Shown here: piece after piece, positions 36,266 through 44,496 of the stretch
Numbering within the stretch: the stretch's first letter is position 1
Layout of the letters: every line of letters begins with the position of its first letter
DNA from: an uncultured Acetatifactor sp.
GTDB taxonomy: Bacteria > Bacillota > Clostridia > Lachnospirales > Lachnospiraceae
Assembly (NCBI GenBank): GCA_910587555.1
Contig: CAJULV010000009.1
Coordinates: 20,754 to 84,753 of the forward strand
Length of the DNA: 64,000 nucleotides
Reading direction: 5' to 3'
Notes under the pieces: generated by a model
Databases searched by the model: none
Seen by the model: the letters and a program-made list of their open reading frames with translations, nothing else
What the model was told of the DNA's origin: nothing
Position numbers and translations under genes: made by a program

Positions 36266-36640
36266 TCAAGCATCCTCCATGCGCAGCAAAGCCTCCAGCG
36301 TCCCACGCAGCTCCTGCTCCGTCATCCCCGCAATCTGCGCCGCCTTGATCGCCTCCTGCAAAGCCTCCTCCACCCTGCGCAGATGCTGCTCCTTCAGCAT
36401 TTCGCTGTCCTGGGCGTTGACATAGAAGCCCTTTCCCTGGGCAGCGGTAACCAGTCCTTCCGCCTCCAGCAGCTCATAGGCCTTCATGGTGGTGATCACG
36501 CTGATCTTCAAATCCTTCGCCAGCCCCCGGATGGAAGGAAGATACTCCCCTTCCTTCAGCTTGCCCGCCAGGATATCCGTCTTCAGCTGTTCGGCAATCT
36601 GCTGGTAGATCGGTACACCCGAATTCTGCATTAATTTCAA
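36266..36640 (-). CDS. GntR family regulator, YtrA subfamily
   Basis: A small (about 124 residues) DNA-binding repressor. The winged helix is seen in GVPIYQQIAEQLKTDILAGK, YLPSIRGLAKDLKISVITTM and AEGLVTAAQGKGFYV; the C-terminal 45 residues are helical and too short for a ligand domain, which defines the YtrA group. Promoter position suggests that the frame's first ATG (36658) is too near the transcription start, so the TTG at 36640 or ATG at 36631 is more likely. It heads the ABC exporter operon and probably represses it through the palindrome over its own promoter. Confidence 0.85.
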   Translation of the reverse strand: MKLMQNSGVPIYQQIAEQLKTDILAGKLKEGEYLPSIRGLAKDLKISVITTMKAYELLEAEGLVTAAQGKGFYVNAQDSEMLKEQHLRRVEEALQEAIKAAQIAGMTEQELRGTLEALLRMEDA

Positions 36641-36660
36641 TACCTCACCGCCCTTCATCT

Positions 36661-36701
36661 GTTTATATGTTATATATACACCATAATCACTTTTCTGTCA
36701 A
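36661..36701 (-). promoter_or_regulatory. Promoter with overlapping palindrome before the GntR gene
   Basis: TTGACA and TATATA lie 17 bp apart. The -10 box lies in an imperfect 21-bp palindrome, GTGTATAT...ATATAAAC (36661-36681), a likely operator for the encoded YtrA-type repressor. Confidence 0.65.
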
Positions 36702-36734
36702 CACAAAAGAGCGGATTTCAAAAATTTTTTTCAC

Positions 36735-36776
36735 AAAAAAAGCCCAAAGAACGTTGACCGCAACGTCTTCCGGCTT
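36735..36776 (-). terminator. Terminator of the TetR-ABC operon
   Basis: Hairpin with arms AAGCC and GGCTT, inner stem ACGTTG / CAACGT, followed by seven T's, 15 bases after the permease stop. Confidence 0.8.
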
Positions 36777-36791
36777 TTCCCGCACTTCCGT

Positions 36792-37577
36792 TCAATGAAT
36801 ATCCTTCCTGCCGTACTTCACATAGGCGGCGGCTATCCCGGTGACCCCCATAACCATGCCGATAAACACCAGCTTCCCGTCCAGCCTGCCTTTCGCCGCA
36901 ATATCGGCCCCCTCACTGAATCCGAAGGGCGTTATATATTTCAGGAGCCCTGCCGATTCCGCAATATTGGCAGCCAAATTCAGAAAGTACATGATTGCTG
37001 CAATTCCAAGCCCCACACCCGCAGCCCCTTTTCTCATAAATGCCGAGACGCCGAAACAGATACCGGCCAGCTCCAGCTGCAGCAGATAACAGGCAAGGTG
37101 CAGCAGACTGATTTCCTTCCACGGAACCGCCTCGCCCACAGCGGCCACGACCCCCACGGAAACGGCGTAAACAATCAGGTTCATAGCCGTAACCTGGGCC
37201 AGTACGGCAATCAGCTTCCCGGTAATAATCCGCCTGCGGCTGACGGGATGGGCCAGCAGAAACTCCGCCGTCCCTTCCTTCTCTTCCTTACTCAGAATTC
37301 CCACCCCGCAAAGCGATGCAAAAAAAGCGCCGCCCAGCCCCAATACATTACCGCATTCCACGGCATAGAAGCCGATAAGCGTACCGAAATTCAGCCTGTC
37401 CATGCCGAATGCGGCAGTAAAGGAACCCATGGAGGAAAAAATATCGCTGATATCCCCCATCTCCCCCTTCATCTCGGGGTATAAACACACGCAGACCGCC
37501 AGCAGGCATCCCACGGAAGCCGTCCAGATTAAAAATGCGGTTCTGTCCTGTCTCAACTCGTGTCTGACAAGCGTCAT
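36792..37577 (-). CDS. ABC-2 type transporter permease
   Basis: A 261-residue membrane protein with six helices. After an N-terminal amphipathic start (LVRHELRQDRTAFLIW) comes a cytoplasmic loop with EEKEGTAEFLLAHPVSRRRI, a hallmark of ABC-2 permeases (the EKE.GT..LL..P.SR motif). It overlaps the end of the ATPase gene by four bases and is followed by a terminator, so it ends a TetR-ATPase-permease operon. Likely exports a drug or lipid; the substrate is unknown. Confidence 0.88.
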   Translation of the reverse strand: MTLVRHELRQDRTAFLIWTASVGCLLAVCVCLYPEMKGEMGDISDIFSSMGSFTAAFGMDRLNFGTLIGFYAVECGNVLGLGGAFFASLCGVGILSKEEKEGTAEFLLAHPVSRRRIITGKLIAVLAQVTAMNLIVYAVSVGVVAAVGEAVPWKEISLLHLACYLLQLELAGICFGVSAFMRKGAAGVGLGIAAIMYFLNLAANIAESAGLLKYITPFGFSEGADIAAKGRLDGKLVFIGMVMGVTGIAAAYVKYGRKDIH

Positions 37578-38611
37578 ACAATCTCACCGTCCTTTTCGTT
37601 ATTGTTTTTCCCATGCTCTCCACGATTGCCATTTATCCGCAGGCACTTCCCGGCATTCCCTTCCGCCAGGTCCCGCTTTTCCCTGTCATTCACTGTACGC
37701 CCGCGCTTCCCACACACGCTGTCCGCATGGCTGCCCTCACCGCCGCCCGCCTCATAGTAATGCAGGAATATCTCCTCCAAATCCGGTTCAGACACGCTTA
37801 AATCCAGTACCTGGCCGGAAGCCAATGCCTGCAGCAGCAGGTCCATACTGCCGTTGTAAAGAAAGCTGACGGAACCTGCCGCCTCTTTTTTATCCCGGAT
37901 GCCCTTAAGCCCCTCAAGGGACACTCTGCCGTGAACGGTTACACGCCTGGCATTGGTACGGGCAAGCGCCTCCACACTGTTGCAGGCAATGATTCTCCCC
38001 TCCCGGATAATGGCTGCCCGTGAACAATTGCGCTGTATTTCGGAAAGTATATGGCTTGACAGGAAGATCGTCGCCCCTTCCCGATGCCGTTCCCCAAGAA
38101 TATCGAAAAACGCACGCTGCATCAGCGGATCCAGGCCGCTTGTAGGCTCATCCAGTATCAATAAATCAGGCTTATGCTGCAGTGCGCAGACGATTGCCAC
38201 CTTCTTCCGGTTTCCGAAGGAGAGTTCATCCACCTTCCTGTCAGGCTCCAGCTGCAGCCGTCCGCACAGCCTGCCCGCCTCCTCCCTGCAGTCGCATCTG
38301 CGCAGCCCGGCGGAGAGCTTCAGCACATCCCGCACCTTCATGCCCGGATAGAAAACCGCCTCGGAGGGCAGATAACCTGTCCTGCCCAGGATGCTTTCCC
38401 TGCCCTGCACAATATCCTGCCCGAAAATCCTGCCGCTGCCTCCTGTGGGAGAAATCAGCCCCAGCAGCGTGCGTATGGTGGTGGATTTGCCCGCGCCGTT
38501 GGGACCGATGAATCCAAAGAATTCCCCTTCCCCTACCGCCAGGTCCAAATCAATGATACCCCTGGCTCCGCCGTAATATTTTGTCAGCTTCTCAGTCTCA
38601 ATCGCATTCAT
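37574..38611 (-). CDS. ABC transporter ATP-binding protein
   Basis: A 345-residue exporter ATPase. Walker A is GPNGAGKSTT, the signature is ELSFGNRKKVAIVCAL, Walker B is LLILDEPTSGLDP and the switch His is in FLSSHILSE. The core ends near residue 300; the last 45 residues (rich in Gly, Arg, Asn, Lys, Glu) are an unusual hydrophilic tail whose coding sequence runs right up to the permease start. It starts six bases after the TetR gene. Confidence 0.9.
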   Translation of the reverse strand: MNAIETEKLTKYYGGARGIIDLDLAVGEGEFFGFIGPNGAGKSTTIRTLLGLISPTGGSGRIFGQDIVQGRESILGRTGYLPSEAVFYPGMKVRDVLKLSAGLRRCDCREEAGRLCGRLQLEPDRKVDELSFGNRKKVAIVCALQHKPDLLILDEPTSGLDPLMQRAFFDILGERHREGATIFLSSHILSEIQRNCSRAAIIREGRIIACNSVEALARTNARRVTVHGRVSLEGLKGIRDKKEAAGSVSFLYNGSMDLLLQALASGQVLDLSVSEPDLEEIFLHYYEAGGGEGSHADSVCGKRGRTVNDREKRDLAEGNAGKCLRINGNRGEHGKNNNEKDGEIV

Positions 38612-38617
38612 GTTTTC

Positions 38618-39229
38618 TCACCTTTTTCTCAGATAGACACTTTTCCAGAAATCCATAAGCTTTGTAAAATCCTTTTCCATCTGCTCCGTATCCACATTTC
38701 CACGCTGCACCATCTCCCAGAGATACCCCTCAGATGCCCAATACATATCCCGATACATCATGGGGATATCCAGTCCGGGTATAAACTGCTCCGGGTCAAA
38801 GTTCAGGCGCGCCCTGTCGGCTTTCAGATTAAAATGTCTGTGATAGCTTTCCTGGATGGCCGCGTTGATTTCCCTGTCCGTTTCATAGAACGCCTTAATA
38901 GTAAAGCCTGCCATATCCGGATACTGCCGGATAATCTCCATTTTCGCCCGCATCCCCCGCTTCATGCTCTCAAATAAGTCCCTCTGGCTGTAGCAGTCAT
39001 GCCGGGTCAGGAATTCTATGGTGACTGCGGCGCACTTTTCCCACAGAAAGAGATACAGCTCCTTCTTATTATGAAAATAGTGGAACAGCAGGGATTTGCT
39101 GATTCCTGCCGCCTCCGCAATCTCGCTCATGGGGCTGTTTTTATAACAATTCCGGGAAAATACTCTGTATCCGGCATTGATGATTGCCTGCTGCTTCTCC
39201 TCGGGCAGCAAAAAGAACCGTTCGTTCAT
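38618..39229 (-). CDS. TetR/AcrR family transcriptional regulator
   Basis: A 203-residue repressor. The N-terminal helix-turn-helix reads SPMSEIAEAAGISKSLLFHY followed by FHNKKELYLFLWE, the standard TetR DNA-binding domain; the rest is a helical ligand domain. It is the first gene of the ABC exporter operon that follows with only six bases between, so it likely controls that operon and itself. GGAGG lies seven bases before the start. Confidence 0.92.
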   Translation of the reverse strand: MNERFFLLPEEKQQAIINAGYRVFSRNCYKNSPMSEIAEAAGISKSLLFHYFHNKKELYLFLWEKCAAVTIEFLTRHDCYSQRDLFESMKRGMRAKMEIIRQYPDMAGFTIKAFYETDREINAAIQESYHRHFNLKADRARLNFDPEQFIPGLDIPMMYRDMYWASEGYLWEMVQRGNVDTEQMEKDFTKLMDFWKSVYLRKR

Positions 39230-39242
39230 AACATCACCTCCG

Positions 39243-39259
39243 TTAACCGCTCCGGTTCA
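39243..39259. promoter_or_regulatory. Candidate operator before the TetR gene
   Basis: Palindrome TTAACCG-CTC-CGGTTCA, 13 bases upstream of the TetR start. Size and symmetry suit a TetR dimer. Confidence 0.4.
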
Positions 39260-39347
39260 CTTCCTTACATGTAGGATAACCCTGTTGACCGATTTTGAGA
39301 AGCCCTCATAAAAATATCTTTCCTCCTCCCTGCATGATAGGAATCCC

Positions 39348-39377
39348 TTGACATACCATGTATTTATGACATATGAT
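39348..39377 (+). promoter_or_regulatory. Plus-strand promoter before the epimerase gene
   Basis: TTGACA and TATGAT, 18 bp apart. It lies 216 bases before the epimerase, so the transcript would have a long leader containing GCGGATTGCTCCGC-type hairpins. The rest of the 364-base gap holds the TetR operator candidate. Confidence 0.6.
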
Positions 39378-39593
39378 GATGTTGTGATACTGCGGATTGC
39401 TCCGCATCTCATGCTCCCGCAAACCTAAAACACTTCACACTCATTTTTCTACATAATGGCTGGCTTTTCGGTGTTTTTCGGGCCAAAAGTTAAAAATCCG
39501 CCTGCAGGCGAGCTTACATCAGGTTCTGGGGCTTTTTATCCCGGTGTCATATGATAGTTGTAGTATCCTTAACATTCACAAAAGGAGGGCATT

Positions 39594-40469
39594 ATGTCAG
39601 TTTACGAATTAAGAAACAGCACAATTTCCGTAAAAATCGACAGTCACGGTGCGGAACTGAAATCGCTGCAGCGGCTGGACACCGGAACCGAATACATGTG
39701 GTGCGGAGACGCAAAATACTGGGGACGCACCTCGCCGGTCCTCTTCCCCTTTGTGGGCGGTGTCAAAAACAGAGAATACAGGGTCAAAGGAAAAACCTAC
39801 TCCATGGGCCAGCATGGCTTTGCCAGAGATATGGATTTTACGCTGCTGTCCCAAAGTGACAGTGAAATCTGGTTCGAGCTGCGCTCCGACGAAGAAACCC
39901 TGGAAAAATATCCCTATGAATTTATTCTCAGGCTGGGATACCGCATTGCGGGAAATCAAACGGAAGTTATCTGGCAGGTAGAAAATCCGGGTACGGAAGT
40001 ACTGCATTTTTCCATCGGCGGCCATCCCGCCTTCAATTGCCCCATCGAGGCAGATACCAAACAAAACGAATGTTTCATAGACTTCGGAAATGTGGACGAA
40101 GTCGCAAGCACCAGAATCAGCGAAAACGGGCTGGCAACCAATTTCACGGATGTATACGGACTTACGGACGGAAAACTGGCTCTGCGGGATAACCTTTTTG
40201 AGCACGACGCGCTTGTAATCGAGAACAGCCAGACCGATACCGCCGCTCTCTGCCGAAAAGACGGCACCAGGTACGTGACCGTCGCCATGGAAGCGCCGCT
40301 CTTCGGCATATGGTCGCCTCCCGGCAAAGAAGCGCCCTTCGTGTGCATAGAACCCTGGTACGGCAGATGCGACAGCGAAAACTTCGAGGGCACCCTGGAA
40401 GAGCGGCAGTGGGGAAACCAGGCCGCACCCGGCGAGACCTGGAAAGCCTCCTACACAATCGAAGTATAA
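39594..40469 (+). CDS. Aldose 1-epimerase family protein
   Basis: A 291-residue galactose-mutarotase-like protein, which interconverts sugar anomers. Seen: HGAELKSLQRLDTGTEYMWC, RTSPVLFPFVGG, MGQHGFARDM (active-site region) and SIGGHPAFNCPI with the conserved His-Pro. This subgroup (YeaD/LacX-like) has an uncertain natural substrate. AAAGGAGGG lies before the start. A repeat element separates it from glnA. Confidence 0.9.
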   Translation: MSVYELRNSTISVKIDSHGAELKSLQRLDTGTEYMWCGDAKYWGRTSPVLFPFVGGVKNREYRVKGKTYSMGQHGFARDMDFTLLSQSDSEIWFELRSDEETLEKYPYEFILRLGYRIAGNQTEVIWQVENPGTEVLHFSIGGHPAFNCPIEADTKQNECFIDFGNVDEVASTRISENGLATNFTDVYGLTDGKLALRDNLFEHDALVIENSQTDTAALCRKDGTRYVTVAMEAPLFGIWSPPGKEAPFVCIEPWYGRCDSENFEGTLEERQWGNQAAPGETWKASYTIEV

Positions 40470-40471
40470 GG

Positions 40472-40597
40472 CGGCATGCTGCGGAACTATAAACAGCAGC
40501 AGCTCGGCTGGCGCACATAGAATTTGCGGACGCTGTTCTTCGCGGCCCATAATTCTATGCCGAGTTGGCGCCAGACGGCATGCTGCGGAACTATAAA
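40472..40597. repeat. Intergenic repeat element with 22-bp direct repeats
   Basis: CGGCATGCTGCGGAACTATA plus AA occurs at 40472-40493 and again at 40576-40597. Between them lie inverted arms CATAGAATT (40516-40524) and AATTCTATG (40551-40559), and further out CTCGG / CCGAG. The element fills the gap between the epimerase and glnA and reaches to within 12 bases of the glnA ribosome site region. Confidence 0.8.
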
Positions 40598-40619
40598 TAA
40601 AGAAAGGCAGATTATAATC

Positions 40620-42050
40620 ATGGACAAAATAGAAGAAATCAAACGCCAGTACCAGGAAAACCAGATCCGAATGATAGATTTTAAAATGACGGACATCGAC
40701 GGCCGCTGGCGCCACATCACCATCCCTGTGGAACGCTTCGGCGCGGATACCTTTACCTACGGCATCGGCTTCGACGGCTCCAACTACGGTTACGCCCCCA
40801 TTGAAAAAAGCGACATGGTGTTCCTTCCGGATCCGGATACCGCTTATGTGGATCCCTTTGCCTCCGTGCCTACCCTGACCATGTGCGGCAATGTGTGTAC
40901 CATCGGAAAAGGCGAGAACAAGCCCTTTGACCAATATCCGAAAAACGTAGCCTTAAGTGCGGTAAATTATATGAAAAACACCGGGATAGCGGACAGAATG
41001 GTCATCGGGCCTGAATTCGAATTCTACCTCTTTGACAGCGCCCGCTTTGAGGTCACTCCCAGGCAATGCGGCTACCGCATCGACACCAGGCAGGCGGACT
41101 GGAATCACAGCCTGGACACAACGGGCAACAACGGCTATGAAGTCTCCCACAAGGGCGGCTACCATATCTCTGCCCCCCAGGACGTGGGATACGATCTGCG
41201 CAGCCGTATGTGCATGATGATGGAGGACTGGGGCATCCGCGTAAAGTACCACCACCACGAGGTAGGCGGACCCGGCCAGATGGAGATTGAGGTTGAGCTT
41301 GCCGACATGCCCGACATGGCGGACAATACCATGATCATCAAGTACATTATCAAAAACCTGGCGGCACAGGAAGGCAAAACCGCCACCTTCCTGCCCAAAC
41401 CCATTTATCAGGAAGCGGGCAGCGGCATGCATGTACACATGCTGCTGATGAAGGACGGACAGCCCCTGTTTTATGATGAAAACGGTTATTCGGGCTTAAG
41501 CCGGACTGCTCATTATTTCATGGGCGGGCTGCTGCGGCATATCGCCTCCCTCTGCGCTTTCACAAATCCCTCCACCAATTCCTTCAAGCGCCTGGTGCCG
41601 GGATATGAAGCGCCTGTCACTATCGGCTACGCCACCTCCAACCGCAGTGCCGTCATCAGAATTCCCGCTTACGCCAAGTCCCCCGAGACCAAACGTTTCG
41701 AGCTGCGCAATCCCGATGCCACTGCCAATCCCTACTACGCCTACGCGGCAATCCTGATGGCCGGGCTTGACGGCATTGAAAACCAGATTGACCCTGCCGC
41801 AAACGGCTGGGGTCCCTATGACTTCAATCTCTACACCCTCTCCGATGAGGAGCAGAAGAAAATCAAGGGCCTGCCCAAATCCCTGGGCGAGGCGCTGGAT
41901 GCCCTGGAGGCCGACCATGACTATCTGACCAAAAACGGCGTCTTCCCCCAGCGGCTCATTGATATCTGGGTGGCAAGAAAACGGGCGGAGTTAAAACAGA
42001 TGGAGCAGATTCCCAATCCCGCGGAATTCAAAATGTACTACGATTTGTAG
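40620..42050 (+). CDS. glnA: Glutamine synthetase, type I
   Basis: A 476-residue glutamine synthetase, making glutamine from glutamate, ammonia and ATP. Seen: the beta-grasp segment GFDGSNYGYAPIEKSDMVF, the metal-site GPEFEFYLFD, KPIYQEAGSGMHVHM with the conserved metal His, the NRSAVIRIPAY ATP/glutamate region and RFELRNPDATANPYYAYAA. Length suits GSI-alpha enzymes, and no adenylylation-type Tyr motif is obvious to me. The ATG at 40620 is chosen over the longer frame because AAAGGCAG precedes it and upstream lies a repeat element. Followed by a terminator. Confidence 0.96.
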   Translation: MDKIEEIKRQYQENQIRMIDFKMTDIDGRWRHITIPVERFGADTFTYGIGFDGSNYGYAPIEKSDMVFLPDPDTAYVDPFASVPTLTMCGNVCTIGKGENKPFDQYPKNVALSAVNYMKNTGIADRMVIGPEFEFYLFDSARFEVTPRQCGYRIDTRQADWNHSLDTTGNNGYEVSHKGGYHISAPQDVGYDLRSRMCMMMEDWGIRVKYHHHEVGGPGQMEIEVELADMPDMADNTMIIKYIIKNLAAQEGKTATFLPKPIYQEAGSGMHVHMLLMKDGQPLFYDENGYSGLSRTAHYFMGGLLRHIASLCAFTNPSTNSFKRLVPGYEAPVTIGYATSNRSAVIRIPAYAKSPETKRFELRNPDATANPYYAYAAILMAGLDGIENQIDPAANGWGPYDFNLYTLSDEEQKKIKGLPKSLGEALDALEADHDYLTKNGVFPQRLIDIWVARKRAELKQMEQIPNPAEFKMYYDL

Positions 42051-42140
42051 TCATCATCCCCTTGCCAATACCTTTCGCCTGTGTAATTTTGCGGGTTTTG
42101 GACTGGCGGAAGCGTCCCGTTCCGGCTTCCGGGCAAAAAT

Positions 42141-42192
42141 AACCCCGAGACAGTATATTGGCAGAATATTTTTGAAAAAACTCTCGGGTTTC
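42141..42192 (+). terminator. Terminator of glnA
   Basis: Arms CCCGAGA and TCTCGGG with AACC before and TTTCC after; about 90 bases after the stop. Confidence 0.65.
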
Positions 42193-42195
42193 CTA

Positions 42196-42223
42196 TTGAT
42201 TTTTATATCGTTTGTGCTAAAAT
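42196..42223 (+). promoter_or_regulatory. Promoter of tRNA-Ala
   Basis: TTGATT and TAAAAT with a 16-bp spacer and TGC before the -10 box; the tRNA begins eight bases later. Confidence 0.65.
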
Positions 42224-42231
42224 AAAGGTAT

Positions 42232-42304
42232 GGGGCATTAGCGCAGTTGGGAGCGCGCAACATTCGCATTGTTGAGGCCGTGGGTTCGAATCCCATATGC
42301 TCCA
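42232..42304 (+). tRNA. tRNA-Ala (anticodon CGC)
   Basis: A 73-base cloverleaf: acceptor arms GGGGCAT / ATGCTCC, D arm GCGC-AGTTGGGA-GCGC, anticodon stem CAACA / TGTTG with loop TTCGCAT (anticodon CGC, codon GCG) and T arm GTGGG-TTCGAAT-CCCAT. The G3-U70 pair that marks alanine tRNAs is present, which confirms the identity. The 3' CCA is not encoded. Confidence 0.95.
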
Positions 42305-42308
42305 TGCC

Positions 42309-42368
42309 GAAGGGCTGTCACATCATGGTTCTCCTGATCATAGATGCGGCAGCCCCTTTGATTTCCAA
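42309..42368 (+). terminator. Possible terminator after tRNA-Ala
   Basis: AAGGGCTG and CAGCCCCTT pair with one bulge and are followed by TTTGATTT. The T-run is weak. Confidence 0.45.
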
Positions 42369-42386
42369 CGGCATCTTCTTCCCCGC

Positions 42387-44354
42387 TCAACGCGCCGGAA
42401 TCCGCAGCACCTGCCCTATGCTCAGCATATCGCTGCTCAGCCCGTTCAGCTGTTTGATGGCATCCACCGTAGTGTCATATCTCCTGGACAGCAGCCAGAG
42501 CGTATCGCCGGGACGCACCGTGTATTCAATATAAGGCGCGGATTGAACCGACGGTATTTTCAGCACCTGCCCTACATTGAGCAGATTGCTGGTAAGGCCG
42601 TTCAGCTGCTTGATAACGTCCACCGTAGTCTGAAACCGCTGTGCTATCAGCCACAGACTGTCCCCGGCGCGGACCACATATTCCCGCACACCGCTGCCGG
42701 TTCCTCCCGAACCGCCTCCCGGCTGGCCTGTTCCGGGCACATTCTGCCCTATCCCGCGATACACCTCATACAGCTTCTTCCAGGTTGCCGCGCCCACGAT
42801 ACCGTCTGCCAAAAGCCCCGTGGCACGTTGAAAAGCCAGCACTGCCCTCTCCGTCGCGCTCCCAAAAATGCCGTCCTGGGACGGTGCCGGAACCGTCGGA
42901 TAATATTCCGAAACAACATCCAGAAGATATTGCAGCGTAATCACGTCCTGCCCCCCGGAGCCACGGCGCAGTACGGCATTGGGCGGAACTGTCCCGATTC
43001 CCAGGGTAATTCCCTCGCTGTCCAGCTCCGCCAGCCTGGTGACACCGGCATAAATACGGGAAATCTTATACCATGTGGCCTTCCCCACGATACCGTCCGC
43101 CGCAAGCCCGAATATATTCTGGAATTTCGTCACAGCCGCCCTGGTGCTGTCCCCAAAAGTCCCCGCTGCATCCGTAATCGCGGGAATAGCCGGATAATTC
43201 CTGCGGATTCTGTTCAGCCAGCTCTGTATGGTTTCCACATTCAGTCCCGTACTGCCCACCCGCAGCGCCGTGCCCGGATAGGAAGCAGGAACATTTGCAT
43301 AGGCATCCGCCTCCGTTATTTCCACGTCATCCGGATAGTAATTTCGCAGAATCTGAATGGGCGTATATCCCCTGTCCGCCAGCGTGACCGTCCCCCATTG
43401 GGACATTCCGCGGCAGGTAACCGTCGTTCCGTTGCAGAAGGAAGTAAAATAGGGCGCGTTCTGTCCCCTCCTGCGGACATATTCATTGAAAATATCATCT
43501 GTCACCCTGCTGATGGAATCATAAATGGGCCTTCCGTATACAAAATTCTGGTCATAGGCCGTGCTGTTGGTAATATCGTAGTCATATCCGCGGCTTCTGT
43601 ACCATTCTGTGAAAATCCGATTTAAAGCAAACGTAATAATGGCATAAATATTGGCTCGCAGCGACGCATCAGGCCAGGTCGGATATATTTCGCTGCTTGC
43701 CACATTTTTCACATAATCCGGAAACGATAACCGTACGTTGGAGGCATTGGAACCGGGCGCTCCCAGATGCACGGTGATGGGATTGGGTATAATTACCTGG
43801 CGCAGAATCCGTTCCCCTTCCGTGCCGGTTTCCGGCGTGTCGATATTGTCCGCTCCGCTTCCCGGTGTACTGCCGCCTCCCATGACGGCATTACTTTCTG
43901 CCCCTGACGCGGCGTTCCTCCCCATGGACACATTGCCGTCTGACGCGGCGTTCCCTTCCTGCGCCCGCGGTTCCTGCATTGCCACTGCCGGCTTCCCGAT
44001 AAATAATCTCGTCTCTGCCGGACGACGCTGCCTGACCTCCATGGGCACAAGCTCCATCGGCAGGACCGCCGTCTCTCCCTCATAGACAGGTATATGGGAC
44101 ACATAGAGCGTATTAAACCCGTTCCCCTGTGCAAGTACATTATAACTCCTGTAAGGTAATCCCGCATAATACGGATTCTGGGAGAATCCCTTATCCAGTG
44201 TCTCCAGCGGGACCTTCTGCGTCTCTCCGCTTTCATCTGTCATCAGGTGATAGAGAACCTCCCCCTGCTCTCCCAAAATTCTAACATGGACGCCCTTCAG
44301 CGGAACGGCGTCATGTGCAGTCCGCACCTGTACGAGCAAATATCCGATTGCCAT
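42387..44354 (-). CDS. Peptidoglycan-binding protein with SpoIID-like, PG_binding and LysM domains
   Basis: A 655-residue multi-domain protein. An N-terminal beta domain (about 1-105, carboxypeptidase-regulatory-like) is followed by a low-complexity Gly/Ala/Asn/Ser linker, then a SpoIID/LytB-like region (about 225-365) ending in TCRGMSQWGTVTLADRGYTP and QILRNYYPDDVEI. Two peptidoglycan-binding helical repeats come next (PAITDAAGTFGDSTRAAVTK with GLAADGIVGKATW; the second with GLLADGIVGAATW), and two LysM domains (about 555-600 and 608-655). No signal peptide is visible in the N-terminus (AIGYLLVQVRTAHDAVPLKG), so it may act inside the mother cell, for example at the forespore or spore cortex. 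That role is inferred. Confidence 0.8.
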   Translation of the reverse strand: MAIGYLLVQVRTAHDAVPLKGVHVRILGEQGEVLYHLMTDESGETQKVPLETLDKGFSQNPYYAGLPYRSYNVLAQGNGFNTLYVSHIPVYEGETAVLPMELVPMEVRQRRPAETRLFIGKPAVAMQEPRAQEGNAASDGNVSMGRNAASGAESNAVMGGGSTPGSGADNIDTPETGTEGERILRQVIIPNPITVHLGAPGSNASNVRLSFPDYVKNVASSEIYPTWPDASLRANIYAIITFALNRIFTEWYRSRGYDYDITNSTAYDQNFVYGRPIYDSISRVTDDIFNEYVRRRGQNAPYFTSFCNGTTVTCRGMSQWGTVTLADRGYTPIQILRNYYPDDVEITEADAYANVPASYPGTALRVGSTGLNVETIQSWLNRIRRNYPAIPAITDAAGTFGDSTRAAVTKFQNIFGLAADGIVGKATWYKISRIYAGVTRLAELDSEGITLGIGTVPPNAVLRRGSGGQDVITLQYLLDVVSEYYPTVPAPSQDGIFGSATERAVLAFQRATGLLADGIVGAATWKKLYEVYRGIGQNVPGTGQPGGGSGGTGSGVREYVVRAGDSLWLIAQRFQTTVDVIKQLNGLTSNLLNVGQVLKIPSVQSAPYIEYTVRPGDTLWLLSRRYDTTVDAIKQLNGLSSDMLSIGQVLRIPAR

Positions 44355-44447
44355 AGCCGGTATTCTCCGTTCTTCTCTCAACTACAGGATATGAAGCTTT
44401 GAAAGCAATCGTTACACCTATGCGAAAATATTTTGCTGAGAATCCGG

Positions 44448-44476
44448 TTGCGCCGACCTCCATTCTACAGTACAAT
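44448..44476 (+). promoter_or_regulatory. Promoter of the FMN reductase gene
   Basis: TTGCGC and TACAAT with a 17-bp spacer, 20 bases before the start codon; the ribosome site AGAGGAGG lies in between. Confidence 0.6.
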
Positions 44477-44496
44477 AGGGAAGAGGAGGTTATATC

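Noticed and set aside
40472..40597. Insertion sequence
   Set aside because: Too short for a transposase; it can only be a non-autonomous element or a recombination scar.
39609..40934. 441-codon minus-strand frame across the epimerase and glnA
   Set aside because: Antisense to two clear genes and it spans the repeat element between them.
42232..42304. tRNA as a phage or island attachment site
   Set aside because: No integrase and no repeated copy of the tRNA 3' end was found in the window.
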